A DNA stretch of 64,000 bases, from NCBI GenBank assembly GCA_049322355.1, contig JBMORG010000010.1:496001-560000 (forward strand), written 5' to 3'. Below are positions 34,303-43,205 of the stretch, in pieces (within the stretch, counting starts at the first letter, position 1; every line of letters begins with the position of its first letter). A program made the translations under genes and the position numbers. This DNA comes from 0-14-0-80-60-11 sp049322355. Lineage in GTDB: Bacteria > Desulfobacterota > Desulfobaccia > Desulfobaccales > 0-14-0-80-60-11. The notes beneath the pieces are model-generated. The model did not search any database and was not told where the DNA came from. It saw nothing but the letters and a program-made list of their open reading frames with translations.

Positions 34303-34689
34303 ATGTTACCGGAAATCTATGATGACATGCTGAAAAAGCTGATTAGACGTACAATGAAGAGCGAAGTTCACTGGAATCTTTCTACCCATGGAGACATGTT
34401 TACTGTCAAATTCCGAGAATTTTCCCTGTCCATGGCCAGAGGCATGAACTATATCCATTTCAATATCTTGGATGCCAATCAAAAAGGAATTGATGAGTTT
34501 CGGGTAACTAATACAGACAAAGATTGGGATAAAATCTCGGCATTCTACAATCAAATCAGAATTAAATCACCGACAATTAATAACGCTATTAAAAAAATAA
34601 TGGCGGAATTAGAAGGAGAAGAAGTTGTAGGCTTAAAAGATACCGATTATCCGGATGAAAGTAAAAAAATATATAAGATAGCAGGATAA
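34303..34689 (+). CDS. Hypothetical soluble protein
   Basis: A 128-residue, charged protein with no membrane segment. Regions such as SEVHWNLSTHGDMFTVKFRE and NYIHFNILDANQKGIDEFRV give an alternating beta pattern, followed by a helical C terminus. Lower GC than its neighbours (Ile/Lys-rich end). I do not recognise the family. ATG 34303 has AAGGA six bases upstream. Confidence 0.55.
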   Translation: MLPEIYDDMLKKLIRRTMKSEVHWNLSTHGDMFTVKFREFSLSMARGMNYIHFNILDANQKGIDEFRVTNTDKDWDKISAFYNQIRIKSPTINNAIKKIMAELEGEEVVGLKDTDYPDESKKIYKIAG

Positions 34690-34795
34690 AAGGTTAAGGG
34701 TTTTAAAATTGGTTGAATAATTCAAGCGTCTTTGGAAAGTGGAATGTTTATGCGGATAAAACCCGGCTAAAAATTACAGTAGGTGGGTGCTCGCC

Positions 34796-35125
34796 ATGGC
34801 TGAAAAAAACAACCTACAGGCGCGGCGCTATCCGGTGAATTGGGCAGTAAACAAGTTTAACCGGCAGACTGTGAACGAGATTTACCTGCTGGATCTTGAT
34901 CATACCGGTGCAAACTTGGAAACGCCTTTCCCCTTGAGTCCAGAATACCCCGTTGAATTTAGCTTTATCCCTCCGGGGGTGGGGACCGAGATCCAGGTTA
35001 CGGGGCGGGTTATGTGGAAACAGCAACTGACCGTTCCACCAGGAAGATACCATTTGAGGGTGCAGTTTTATGCACCTCGTTGGGATCTAGATAAGCTGTT
35101 GCTCAATCACCAAGCACATTCTTAG
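34796..35125 (+). CDS. PilZ-like domain protein
   Basis: A 109-residue protein with the layout of a small PilZ domain: a basic start (LQARRYPVNWAVNKFNRQTV), YLLDLDHTGANLETPFPLSP (matching the D/NxSxxG-type motif as DHTGAN), VTGRVMWKQQL, and a final beta strand YHLRVQFYAPRWD. PilZ domains bind cyclic-di-GMP; the RxxxR motif here is imperfect, so binding is uncertain. Located near the HD-GYP sensor. AGGTGGG precedes ATG 34796. Confidence 0.6.
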   Translation: MAEKNNLQARRYPVNWAVNKFNRQTVNEIYLLDLDHTGANLETPFPLSPEYPVEFSFIPPGVGTEIQVTGRVMWKQQLTVPPGRYHLRVQFYAPRWDLDKLLLNHQAHS

Positions 35126-35185
35126 TTTTGCTTAAATCCAGTCTGCCCTATGGAGCAAGCAGAACACTCATGGTCAGGCCTCACA

Positions 35186-35518
35186 TCAGGTTTGTCTGAT
35201 CTCCAACTCGTAATCCCGATAAAGATCAACATCCCCACTGTTTTCCATCTGCCGGTTTTCGTAAGGAATGGCAATCCGCCGATAGAATTCGTCTGCAATG
35301 TTCCTGAAGGTGCCAGTGAGGAGTGCGATGAGCCAATAACGCATTGCCCCGAATTGTTGACGCACAATTTTCAGGGCTAGTCGGGTGCAGGCGTAATTCA
35401 GGAGGCCGGCAAAGGCCCCATCGTAGTCAAGCAAAAGGGCCTCTCGGATAATTTGACCAGCCAACTGATCAATAAGGGGGTCGAGGGTCTGGCGATGTTG
35501 CGGCGCAATGTAAGGCAT
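35186..35518 (-). CDS. DUF6899-like hypothetical protein
   Basis: A 110-residue helical protein beginning MPYIAPQHRQTLDPLIDQLA, continuing with a region LLNYACTRLALKIVRQQFGA then MRYWLIALLTGTFRNIADEF and ending YENRQMENSGDVDLYRDYEL. The MPYI..R..LD..I..L start and RY..I..L.G.....EFYRR centre match a family of short unknown proteins. GGAGGT six bases before ATG 35518 fixes the start. It follows the HD-GYP gene on the same strand by 28 bases, so the two may be co-transcribed. Confidence 0.65.
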   Translation of the reverse strand: MPYIAPQHRQTLDPLIDQLAGQIIREALLLDYDGAFAGLLNYACTRLALKIVRQQFGAMRYWLIALLTGTFRNIADEFYRRIAIPYENRQMENSGDVDLYRDYELEIRQT

Positions 35519-35546
35519 CTGATGACCTCCAATGCTGAAATGTGAA

Positions 35547-38500
35547 TTAAGAGTTGGATGCCAAGTCTTCGGTGGCATCGAGCTCGGGAAGGATTTTTTC
35601 TATAAAGACTTCTACGATATGTGGGTCAAATAATTTTCCGGCCTGGTCCTTTAGATAATCCAGGATCAGGGTATGGGGCCATGAGCGCCGGTATGGACGG
35701 TCGCTGCACAAAGCATCCCAGACATCAGCGATGGCGAAAATGCGAGCCCCCAAGGGAATGTCCTCCCCCCTTAAACCTCGGGGATAACCGCTGCCGTCCC
35801 AACGCTCATGATGGCAAAAAGGGATGTCCAAAGCGGGCCGGAGATAGGTGATGGGAGAAAGCAATTCGTAGGCATAAAAAGGGTGCTGGCGCATAATCGA
35901 CCATTCGTCGGGAGTTAAGGGGCCGGTCTTGCGCAATATGCTATCCGGCACGGCGATCTTGCCAATATCATGCAACAATGCGCCTCGATAGACATGGGCC
36001 AAGTCTCTGTCCGAGACTCCCAGGGCTCTAGCCAGTTTTATGGTCAAGGTAGTGACTCGCTGCGAGTGGCCTTTGGTTTCAAAGTCCCGCAGTTCTAAGG
36101 CCTTGGCCCAGCCTTCCAAGGTAGCTTCATACGCCAGGCTCAGGTCGATATGGGACCGCTGCATCTCATTGACCAGGGTGGCATTATCGATGGCAACTGC
36201 GGCTTGCCCAGTCAAGGCCTCCAAAAATTCCATTACTTCTTCATCAGCATTGAATCTGCTCCGGTGATAGATTTCTATAATCCCTTTAATCTGTCCCTTA
36301 TTGATCAAAGGAACACCATAATAGGAAAGGAATTCTTCTTCGGATAACAAATAAATATTATTATCTTTATCTTTACACTCTTTTAGATCCGGTATGAAAA
36401 GGGGCAGTCTCTCTAAAGCCACTTTGCCCGAGAACCCTTTGCCTAATGGAATCCGGAAATGGGTAATGGTATTTGACCGAAAGCCCTGGCCGGCGCCGTA
36501 TTCCAGGGTCAAGGTATGAGGATTGAACAGCATAATGGCAGCAGCATCTACCTTCAACTGCTCTGTTAATTTATCCAACAGGACATTGAGCGTGATGCGC
36601 AGGTCCAGGCTGCCGCTGATTGCCAATTCGATTTGTCGCAAGGCCTGGATCTGTTTGAGGTGTTTTTCGGCTTTGGCGCTGAGACGGGCATTTTCCATAG
36701 CCGCCGCGGAAATGCTGGCAAACGCCTGAAGAAGGTCAACCCGTTCAGGGGTGAAAAAATTAGGGCGGCGGCTGTAAATATTTAAACAGGCAAAAGCTTG
36801 CTGGTCGCGGATTAGGGGAAAAGCCCCCAGAGACTGGTAACTATGATTTTGGACGGCCGGACCCTGCCGTTCCTGGTCATCCGTGTGGTTCAGATGGTTC
36901 AGAAGCACTGGCACCCTAGTCTGGAGGGCTCGACCGGTGGGTCCGATCTCCAAAATGGGGTTGTCCAAACGCATTTCAAACTCCTTCAAGCAATCACTAT
37001 GTTCACCAGACCAGTAAAGGGGGGTAATCCGGTTTCCAGCCTCCAGCCGTCCCAGCCAGACCAATTGGGTATCGAAGGCTTCTACTACTAACTGGCAAAT
37101 TTCCTGTACCATGACGTCAGGATCACGAATTTTAGCCAGTTTTTCCACTCCCGCGATCAGCAGACCAAGAGAGTGCAGGTGTTCCTGGGCTTGGGCCTCT
37201 GCCTGTTTGCGAGCGGTGATGTCCGTGATTACGGCAAAAGAACTCTGAATTTGGACAGAAGGATTGAAGATGGGCATGGGAGTAACTAAGGTAATTACCT
37301 TTTCACCATTATTCTTGGTAAATACCAGCTCGTAGGGATTATTTCCGCCTTTCGGTTCGCCAGCCAGTTGAGTCTTTAGTATTTCCCAATTATCCAGGTC
37401 CAAAAAGTTCTTGGCATGATGCCCAATAATTGCATCGGAGGAGCTACTCAGCATCTCACAGAACCTTGGATTGACAAAAGTAAACACTCCCTGGGGATTA
37501 ACAATTATCAAACCATGATTAAGGTTATCCACCAGCAGGCGATATTGCTCTTCGCTGGCCTGGAGAGCTTGTTCGGCCCGGCGGTGCTCACTCCTGGTCC
37601 TCAAGGTGTCAATACCGAATTCCAGGTCAGCGGCCAATTCGGTTAGAAGTTTTACTTCTTTAGAATCGAAGGCATCCGGCTCTCCGCCATAAATGGTCAG
37701 CCCGCCCCAAATCCGGCCGTTGGTTCTCAGGGGAAAGACCGCTAATGAGGCAAAGCCGCGTTTCAGGGCTTCAGACCGCCAAGGGGCAGACGAATCGTTC
37801 TTCGTGAGGCTTCGGATAATGCGCGGTTGCCCCGTGGATATTGCTTCCCAGAATGGGTCTGGAGTCTTTTTATTGAGGAGCTGTTTGGAGGTGACAAGTT
37901 CCAAATAACCATCCTCTACTCCGTAGGAAGCCAAGGGGCGTACCGCCTGTTTCTGGTGAGGGTCGGCCAAACCCACCCAAGCCATAGGGTATCTTCCATC
38001 TTCCACCAAGATGCGGCAGATTTCCCGTAACAGCTCAGGCTCATCGACAGCCTTGGCCAAGACTTGACGGCTTTCACTTAAGGTTTTAAGGGTGCGGTTG
38101 GCCCGTTGGAGTGACGATTCAGCCCGGGCCCGGGCCTGGATTTCCCTAATTAACAGCCAAAAAATCGCAAAGAGAATAGCGTAACTTAGGATTGTTGCCT
38201 GAATTAAAGCCTTTAGACTAAATTCCGCATTGGTTTTTTTCTCTCCGACGCGATGTAACAGGTTGCGTTTCTCTGCCTGTTTCATTCCCTCCAAAGTTTG
38301 GCGGATGGCATCGCGTAAATCTTTCCCTTCTTCCGTCAAGTCAACCTGTTCAGCGAGCTGGAGACCTTTTTGTTGTCTAGATTGGACGGAATTGTTCATC
38401 TGGAGCACTTTTCTTTTAATCAAAGGCTCCAGGTGCTCCAGGTGTTCCTGCCGTTCCGCCTCATTCCGGGCCAGGGTGCGAAGTTGGCTTAGCAACTCAG

Positions 38501-38753
38501 AGGCCTCACAAGAAGCCTGATTAAAACGATCCAGATGAGTTTCTTTTCCAGTTATGATGAAACCCCGACTGGCACTTTCGGCATCCAGGAGATGAGATTC
38601 CAGGGCGTTTATTGTGGAGAGCATCTGGAGATTGAAAAAAGCCTGCTCGCCCGCTTGAATCAGTTGGACGGTATTATGATAGGCCAGCCACTCCATAACC
38701 CCGATGATTGCTAATGAAACAAAAAACCATAAAAAAAATAGCTTCTTAGTCAT
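35547..38753 (-). CDS. Membrane multi-sensor HD-GYP phosphodiesterase
   Basis: A 1068-residue receptor. Helix 1 (FFLWFFVSLAIIGVMEWLAY), a CHASE3-type periplasmic region (residues about 30-180, LDAESASRGFIITGKETHLD), helix 2 (ATILSYAILFAIFWLLI), then GAF (about 235-390), PAS (about 398-515), two more GAF domains (about 530-690 and 705-865), and an HD-GYP domain (about 885-1055). Catalytic motifs are LLHDIGKIAVPDSIL, FCHHERWDGSGYPRGL and AIADVWDALCSDRPYR. It should degrade cyclic-di-GMP in response to several signals. It shares the strand with the downstream 110-residue gene. Confidence 0.93.
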   Translation of the reverse strand: MTKKLFFLWFFVSLAIIGVMEWLAYHNTVQLIQAGEQAFFNLQMLSTINALESHLLDAESASRGFIITGKETHLDRFNQASCEASELLSQLRTLARNEAERQEHLEHLEPLIKRKVLQMNNSVQSRQQKGLQLAEQVDLTEEGKDLRDAIRQTLEGMKQAEKRNLLHRVGEKKTNAEFSLKALIQATILSYAILFAIFWLLIREIQARARAESSLQRANRTLKTLSESRQVLAKAVDEPELLREICRILVEDGRYPMAWVGLADPHQKQAVRPLASYGVEDGYLELVTSKQLLNKKTPDPFWEAISTGQPRIIRSLTKNDSSAPWRSEALKRGFASLAVFPLRTNGRIWGGLTIYGGEPDAFDSKEVKLLTELAADLEFGIDTLRTRSEHRRAEQALQASEEQYRLLVDNLNHGLIIVNPQGVFTFVNPRFCEMLSSSSDAIIGHHAKNFLDLDNWEILKTQLAGEPKGGNNPYELVFTKNNGEKVITLVTPMPIFNPSVQIQSSFAVITDITARKQAEAQAQEHLHSLGLLIAGVEKLAKIRDPDVMVQEICQLVVEAFDTQLVWLGRLEAGNRITPLYWSGEHSDCLKEFEMRLDNPILEIGPTGRALQTRVPVLLNHLNHTDDQERQGPAVQNHSYQSLGAFPLIRDQQAFACLNIYSRRPNFFTPERVDLLQAFASISAAAMENARLSAKAEKHLKQIQALRQIELAISGSLDLRITLNVLLDKLTEQLKVDAAAIMLFNPHTLTLEYGAGQGFRSNTITHFRIPLGKGFSGKVALERLPLFIPDLKECKDKDNNIYLLSEEEFLSYYGVPLINKGQIKGIIEIYHRSRFNADEEVMEFLEALTGQAAVAIDNATLVNEMQRSHIDLSLAYEATLEGWAKALELRDFETKGHSQRVTTLTIKLARALGVSDRDLAHVYRGALLHDIGKIAVPDSILRKTGPLTPDEWSIMRQHPFYAYELLSPITYLRPALDIPFCHHERWDGSGYPRGLRGEDIPLGARIFAIADVWDALCSDRPYRRSWPHTLILDYLKDQAGKLFDPHIVEVFIEKILPELDATEDLASNS

Positions 38754-38995
38754 TATTAGGGCCGGTCTTATTGTCTGAAACAGCCACGCGGGGCTATACC
38801 CAAGTGGAGGCCAGAATTAAGGGTTGCGGTTGATTTTCCCCTGACAGTTCATTCTATCGTTTGATCCTGTTGCCGCGGTTTTTGAATGGATTTCTGGGTT
38901 TCAGACCCATTCAGGCTTGTTCAACTGCAATTTCGCAAAAAAAGTCCGACGTTCAAGGATCTCTGGTCCAAAAGCGGAATGCAATTGATCTAAGA

Positions 38996-39487
38996 TTATG
39001 CCGGGTTGAGATCAACTGCCTCATCCGGACCGAACAATTCTCCCAGGTTTCTATCGAGGGATGTGTCACTCTGAGTTGATTTTATTGATTTCAACCACTT
39101 CTTAATTTTAACCGTGGTTCCCTGACCTATCCGACTTTCTATTTCGAATTCATCCATCAAGCGCCGGGCCCCCGGCAATCCAAATCCCATCCCATTATTG
39201 GTGCTGAAGCCATCCTCCAGGGCCTGATCGATGTCCGGGATTCCGGGTCCGCGGTCTTCCACGACAATCCCAATACCCCTTTTGTTGCCATTGAGCAGGC
39301 CAGTGATAGTCACCTTGCCATTGCTGGCAAATTGATGAGCATTGCGGCTCAACTCGCATGTGGCTGTGCTGATTTGAGTTTGCTCAATGATATCAAACCC
39401 GATTTCTTGAGCGATTTCTCTGGCGTAATCCCTAGCCAGAATGACGTCATCTCCCCGATTAATTGTGATCTCTTTTACTTTGGTCAT
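38996..39487 (-). CDS. RsbT-like serine/threonine kinase (HATPase)
   Basis: A 163-residue GHKL ATPase of the RsbW/RsbT group: ATCELSRNAHQFASNGKVTI (N box), VVEDRGPGIPDIDQAL (G1), and NGMGFGLPGARRLMDEFEIE (G2), the last being distinctly RsbT-like. RsbT kinases phosphorylate STAS-domain RsbR/RsbS in stressosomes. No STAS gene is next to it in the window. The C-terminal KWLKSIKS tail extends beyond typical RsbT (about 133 residues). Upstream of and co-directional with the HD-GYP gene after 242 bases. Confidence 0.82.
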   Translation of the reverse strand: MTKVKEITINRGDDVILARDYAREIAQEIGFDIIEQTQISTATCELSRNAHQFASNGKVTITGLLNGNKRGIGIVVEDRGPGIPDIDQALEDGFSTNNGMGFGLPGARRLMDEFEIESRIGQGTTVKIKKWLKSIKSTQSDTSLDRNLGELFGPDEAVDLNPA

Positions 39488-39925
39488 AGTAACGTGATGG
39501 TGGTTTTTCGATTGTGAAACCTGCTTTTTAATATTTCGGCTGTTCCCGACAAATTAATAAAAGGGAATTATCAGGTTTGCAGGAGCGTCGCTTCCTTGCA
39601 TCATTTATCGGCATGGAAGGGGCAGGCCATGATTTATTTTTCAGGCACTATTCAGAAAAATAAGTTTTTGAAGAAAATCTATGTCAACTTCTTTTTCCCC
39701 TTTGACCAATTTTGATGGGGGCCTGGCCAAGGAAAGTAGAAAAAAATTGTTCTCCTGTTGTCTGCTTGGCAATTGGAAAAAGTTTCTAAGAAGAGGTGAT
39801 CCCAAATAAATCGCCCTCCCCATATTAGCTCTACTTTTTGCCCCTGCCAGTAGGGTTGTCATCGCCATTAGATTTTTTATAATAATCTTTAATATATTTA
39901 CCCCGAATGAAAACTGGACAAAGCC
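39488..39925. other. Divergent intergenic region, 438 bases
   Basis: Between the RsbT-like gene and the acyl-CoA synthetase. No gene or clear repeat seen. AT-rich near 39880-39900 (possible promoter of the plus-strand gene). Confidence 0.35.
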
Positions 39926-42034
39926 ATGAGAGAGTTTTTTTATCCTGAACGGATAGCTGTCGTAGGAGTCTCGGAAAACCCGACAAATCTGGCCCGAGGC
40001 ATAGTGGCTCATCTGCTGGCCTTTGGTTACCAGGGCAAAATTTATCCTATCGGCCCCCGGGGAGGCAACGTCTTCGGGTTGCCCGTACTGTCCCAAATCG
40101 AGGATTTGCCTGAGCCAGTGGACTTGGCCGTAATCTTGACTCCGGCTCGTTTTGTCCCCCAGGTGGTGGCGACTTGCGGGAAGCTTGGCATCTCAAGGAT
40201 AGTCGTGGAGTCAGGGGGATTTTCTGAAGTAGGGGAAAAGGGCAAGGCCCTGGAGAAGGAGATTCGCTCCTTGCTGACGCAATATGGCATGCGTCTGGTG
40301 GGACCCAATGGTATCGGCACCATCAATATGGAAATAGGCCTTGTCCTTCCCTTTTCACAAATGGGCTCTCCGCCGCGGCAAGGGAATATCTCAGTTATCG
40401 CCCAAAGCGGAGGAGTGGCCCTGCATATCTTCGCAGTAATGGCCCGGGAGGGGTTGGGGCTCAATAAGTTTCTCAGTCTGGGCAACAAGCTGGACGTGGC
40501 TGAAAATGAGGCCCTGGCCTATCTGCTGGAAGATCCGGGCACCAAAGCTATCTATTTGTATCTGGAAGGTCTGGAAGATGGCCGGGGTCTGCTGTCCCTG
40601 GCGCAGAAGGCCTCCAAGCCCATATTCCTGCACTTGGTAAATGTTGTCCCGGAAACCGCCGCCATTGGCCAGTCACACACCGCCTCCCTTACCACCGATG
40701 AGTTGGTGTTGGAGGCAGCCTGCCGACAATTCGGGATTTTGTGGATTAAGAGCCAGGCAGAATTCTTGGTGGGGGCCAAAATGGCGGGGCAGCCGCCGGT
40801 AAAGGGTAATCGCCTGGTGGTGCTGAGCCGTAGCGGTGGTGAAGCGTTGATTACGGCTTATTCCTGCCGCCAGTGGGGTTTCGAACTGCCTCCGCTTTCT
40901 CCCAGAGTGGAGCGCCTCGTCAAGGAACGGGCCCGCTCCGGGATCATCAAGCCCACTAACCCCATCGATCTGGGAGACATATTTGATTTTTCGGTTTATT
41001 CCGAGGTAATGGGGGCCTTGTGTAGAGATCCTGAGGTGGACGCGGTCGTCTTGAATTACGGACCGGTTTACGAGGCTGAACGCCCCGAGGCCCGGGAGAT
41101 GGCGCGTCTGCTGGTGGAGCAGGCCAGGACCTCAGAGAAGCCCCTGGCCGTCACTGTTTTGGCCACCCTGGAAGAAGAGGAATTTTTCCGGGAGAGCTTG
41201 AACCTGCCGGTCTTTCACTTTCCCGGTGAAGCCGTGCGGGCGCTGGCCTATAGCCGCTTCCTTTGGACCCGGAGTGAAGCCGGCCTCGATTTGGCGGCGA
41301 CCACTTTGCCCGGGGCTGCGAAAATTGCCGCCATCCTGGCCGGGTATCCCAAGGCCGGCTTTTTACCCCAGCGGGAGGCCCTGGACCTGGCCGCGGCGTT
41401 GGGCATAGCCACGGCTGGCTGGGAACTCGCGGCAAGTCCCCATGACGCCAAGGCCGCAGCCCGCAGAATCGGCTACCCCGTCGTTCTCAAACTGGCTGCT
41501 TCAGCTTTGGTGCATAAAACCGAGGCAGGAGGAGTGCTCCTTAACCTCCAGGACGAGGCCGCCGTGGACTCGGGCTTTGCCAAACTGGCCAGAATCGCCC
41601 AGGAGCATCTGTCACCGGGGGAACCCTGGCAGGTGGTGGTGATGGCCCAGGCGGCCAGCGGTCATGAGGTGCTTCTGGGAGCCCGCCGGGATCAGAGCTT
41701 CGGCCCCATCGTGGCCTTCGGCGCCGGGGGGGTGGCCACTGAGGTCCTGGAAGATATTTCCCTGAGGGTGGCGCCAATCCATGAAGCCGAAGCCCGCCGC
41801 CTGATTGCGGAGACCCGCATGGGTCGCCTCCTGGCCGGATTTCGGGGGCAGCCTGCCGGAGACCTGGAGGCCTTGGGACGCGCTCTGGTGTCCTTGTCCC
41901 AATTGATGTTGCAGTTTCCAAGGGTGGAGGAATTAGACCTCAATCCGGTACGCGTCTTCCCTGGACGCCCGGGAATTTTGGCCTTAGACGCCCGGATCAA
42001 GGTGGAAAAGGCCGACTATATAAAGGGACATTAA
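39926..42034 (+). CDS. ADP-forming acyl-CoA synthetase (fused alpha-beta)
   Basis: A 702-residue enzyme with CoA-binding and ligase CoA domains first (ERIAVVGVSENPTNLARGIV; GMRLVGPNGIGTIN) and an ATP-grasp domain last (about residues 480-700; GYPVVLKLAASALVHKTEAG). The phospho-His needed for transfer lies in GQSHTASLTTDELVL. It would interconvert acetate or another acid plus CoA and ATP with acyl-CoA and ADP, giving ATP by substrate-level phosphorylation when run in reverse. Fits a fermentative or sulfate-reducing acetate metabolism. No SD is clear at the ATG. Confidence 0.9.
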   Translation: MREFFYPERIAVVGVSENPTNLARGIVAHLLAFGYQGKIYPIGPRGGNVFGLPVLSQIEDLPEPVDLAVILTPARFVPQVVATCGKLGISRIVVESGGFSEVGEKGKALEKEIRSLLTQYGMRLVGPNGIGTINMEIGLVLPFSQMGSPPRQGNISVIAQSGGVALHIFAVMAREGLGLNKFLSLGNKLDVAENEALAYLLEDPGTKAIYLYLEGLEDGRGLLSLAQKASKPIFLHLVNVVPETAAIGQSHTASLTTDELVLEAACRQFGILWIKSQAEFLVGAKMAGQPPVKGNRLVVLSRSGGEALITAYSCRQWGFELPPLSPRVERLVKERARSGIIKPTNPIDLGDIFDFSVYSEVMGALCRDPEVDAVVLNYGPVYEAERPEAREMARLLVEQARTSEKPLAVTVLATLEEEEFFRESLNLPVFHFPGEAVRALAYSRFLWTRSEAGLDLAATTLPGAAKIAAILAGYPKAGFLPQREALDLAAALGIATAGWELAASPHDAKAAARRIGYPVVLKLAASALVHKTEAGGVLLNLQDEAAVDSGFAKLARIAQEHLSPGEPWQVVVMAQAASGHEVLLGARRDQSFGPIVAFGAGGVATEVLEDISLRVAPIHEAEARRLIAETRMGRLLAGFRGQPAGDLEALGRALVSLSQLMLQFPRVEELDLNPVRVFPGRPGILALDARIKVEKADYIKGH

Positions 42035-42065
42035 TTTATGTGCCTAGATCAAGTTAGCATCTTCT

Positions 42066-42148
42066 TGTCATTCTGAGGCGCCAAAGGCGCCGAAGAATCT
42101 CATTTTTTCATGAATGCAGAGACCCTTCGCCTTCGGCTCAGGGTGACA
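42066..42148. repeat. TGTCATTCTGAG...CTCAGGGTGACA element
   Basis: An 83-base unit bounded by TGTCATTCTGAG and its inverse with two mismatches. Inside, GGCGCCAAAGGCGCC (42077-42091) and CTTCGCCTTCGG are further short palindromes. It sits 31 bases after the synthetase. No transposase, so it is a MITE-like or REP-like passenger. Confidence 0.7.
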
Positions 42149-42406
42149 AAATCCAGCAGTTTCTAAGGTATACACGCTATGATGCGCAATTTTTTATGTC
42201 GCTATGTATAATAGTTGCCCTTTTGGTCTGTTCCCCAATATCAGCCTTAGCGCCTTGACTTCATATATGAAGTGTACTTTCCAAAGCAATCCCCCATGTT
42301 CCAGATTTTGTTGAAGGCAGGGAAGGAGGACAGGGGTGATTTGGCCTTCGGACATTTGCCTTATTAAAGAAGATTTTTGGAGAGAAAGATATATTTTTAT
42401 ATTGAA

Positions 42407-42426
42407 TACCATACCAGGGTATGGTA
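42407..42426. promoter_or_regulatory. Likely CsoR-family operator
   Basis: TACCATACC (42407-42415), AG, then its exact inverse GGTATGGTA (42418-42426). The TACC...GGTA palindrome with a G/C-flanked centre is the type bound by CsoR/CstR tetramers. It lies 114 bases upstream of the repressor start, so autoregulation is likely. Confidence 0.65.
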
Positions 42427-42540
42427 GAGATAATAAGTAATCCAATGGAAGGAGGCGCCCTTGTGACGCCAGAACCGCTTGTAAACTCGGCGGGACCGTC
42501 CCATACCGCTGCCTGCACGTCCATCAATCAGAGAGAGAGT

Positions 42541-42837
42541 ATGTATCCCACCGATGAATTAATCAAGCAGATGCAAGGAAATATTCAATCTCGACTGAAG
42601 AAAATCGAAGGTCAGATCCGGGGGCTTCAGGGCATGATTGCCGCAGACAAAGACTGTGAACAGATCCTCATGCAGGCACAAGCTGCGCAGTCCGCTTTAA
42701 AAGCAGTATGTAGTTTGATTTTAAAAGTCTACCTGTTCAAGTGTTACGGTGAACCCGGCCAGGAACCGGCCTCTGAAGAGGCCCTTCGCCGACTGGACCA
42801 GGCCATCGACGTGTTGTCCAAGTTTTTTGACCGGTAA
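42541..42837 (+). CDS. CsoR/CstR-family repressor with Tyr in place of the metal His
   Basis: A 98-residue all-helical DUF156 protein (NIQSRLKKIEGQIRGLQGMI). In CsoR the Cu(I) ligands are Cys, His, Cys with spacings of 25 and 4. Here Cys39 and Cys68 are present (CEQILMQAQ and VYLFKC), but the His position is Tyr64; an extra Cys57 is in KAVCSLI. Loss of the His with both Cys kept resembles CstR, which senses persulfide. ATG 42541 follows a GA-rich site and is preferred over ATG 42421, which overlaps the operator. No target gene is beside it; autoregulation is suggested. Confidence 0.85.
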   Translation: MYPTDELIKQMQGNIQSRLKKIEGQIRGLQGMIAADKDCEQILMQAQAAQSALKAVCSLILKVYLFKCYGEPGQEPASEEALRRLDQAIDVLSKFFDR

Positions 42838-43205
42838 CAGGCCTCGTTTCCAGGGGCTTTGCCCCTTGCAGGTTTTCAAACACGGCCTATTAGGGGAGGC
42901 AGGCGGACTGATATTTATGAGAACAAGGCTTTGCAGCGCAGAGTCATTGCCAAAAATTTATCCACCAGGGGCCTTGCTTCTAAAACTTTAAATCCCCCCT
43001 GACCCCCCTTTTTCATGGGGGGAACTTAGCGGAATTGCATTGAAAGTCCCCCTTTGTAAAAGGAGGATTTAGGGGGATTTAAGCACCAACTATCGGAAGG
43101 AATTTTGGCAAACGCTATAGGTAGCGTCAATCCGGCGTTTAAATTCTAACAACTCTTGCCTACGAATCGATGCGGGAGAATACTGACTTACCAAGGAGGA
43201 ACAAC
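42838..43205. other. Spacer holding a palindromic repeat, before metV
   Basis: 368 bases. The central part is the repeat at 42990-43080. The remainder shows no gene; the last 20 bases carry AAGGAGGAACAAC for metV. Confidence 0.4.
42990..43080. repeat. AAATCCCCC...GGGGGATTT interspersed element
   Basis: About 91 bases with inverted ends (AAATCCCCC at 42990 and GGGGGATTT ending 43080) and inner C-tract/G-tract hairpin arms (CCCCCCTTTTTCATGGGGGG; CCCCCTTTGTAAAAGGAGG). A common REP-type pattern. Confidence 0.65.

Noticed and set aside
39641..40096. 151-codon minus-strand frame
   Set aside because: Overlaps the strong N terminus of the acyl-CoA synthetase and has no recognisable domain.
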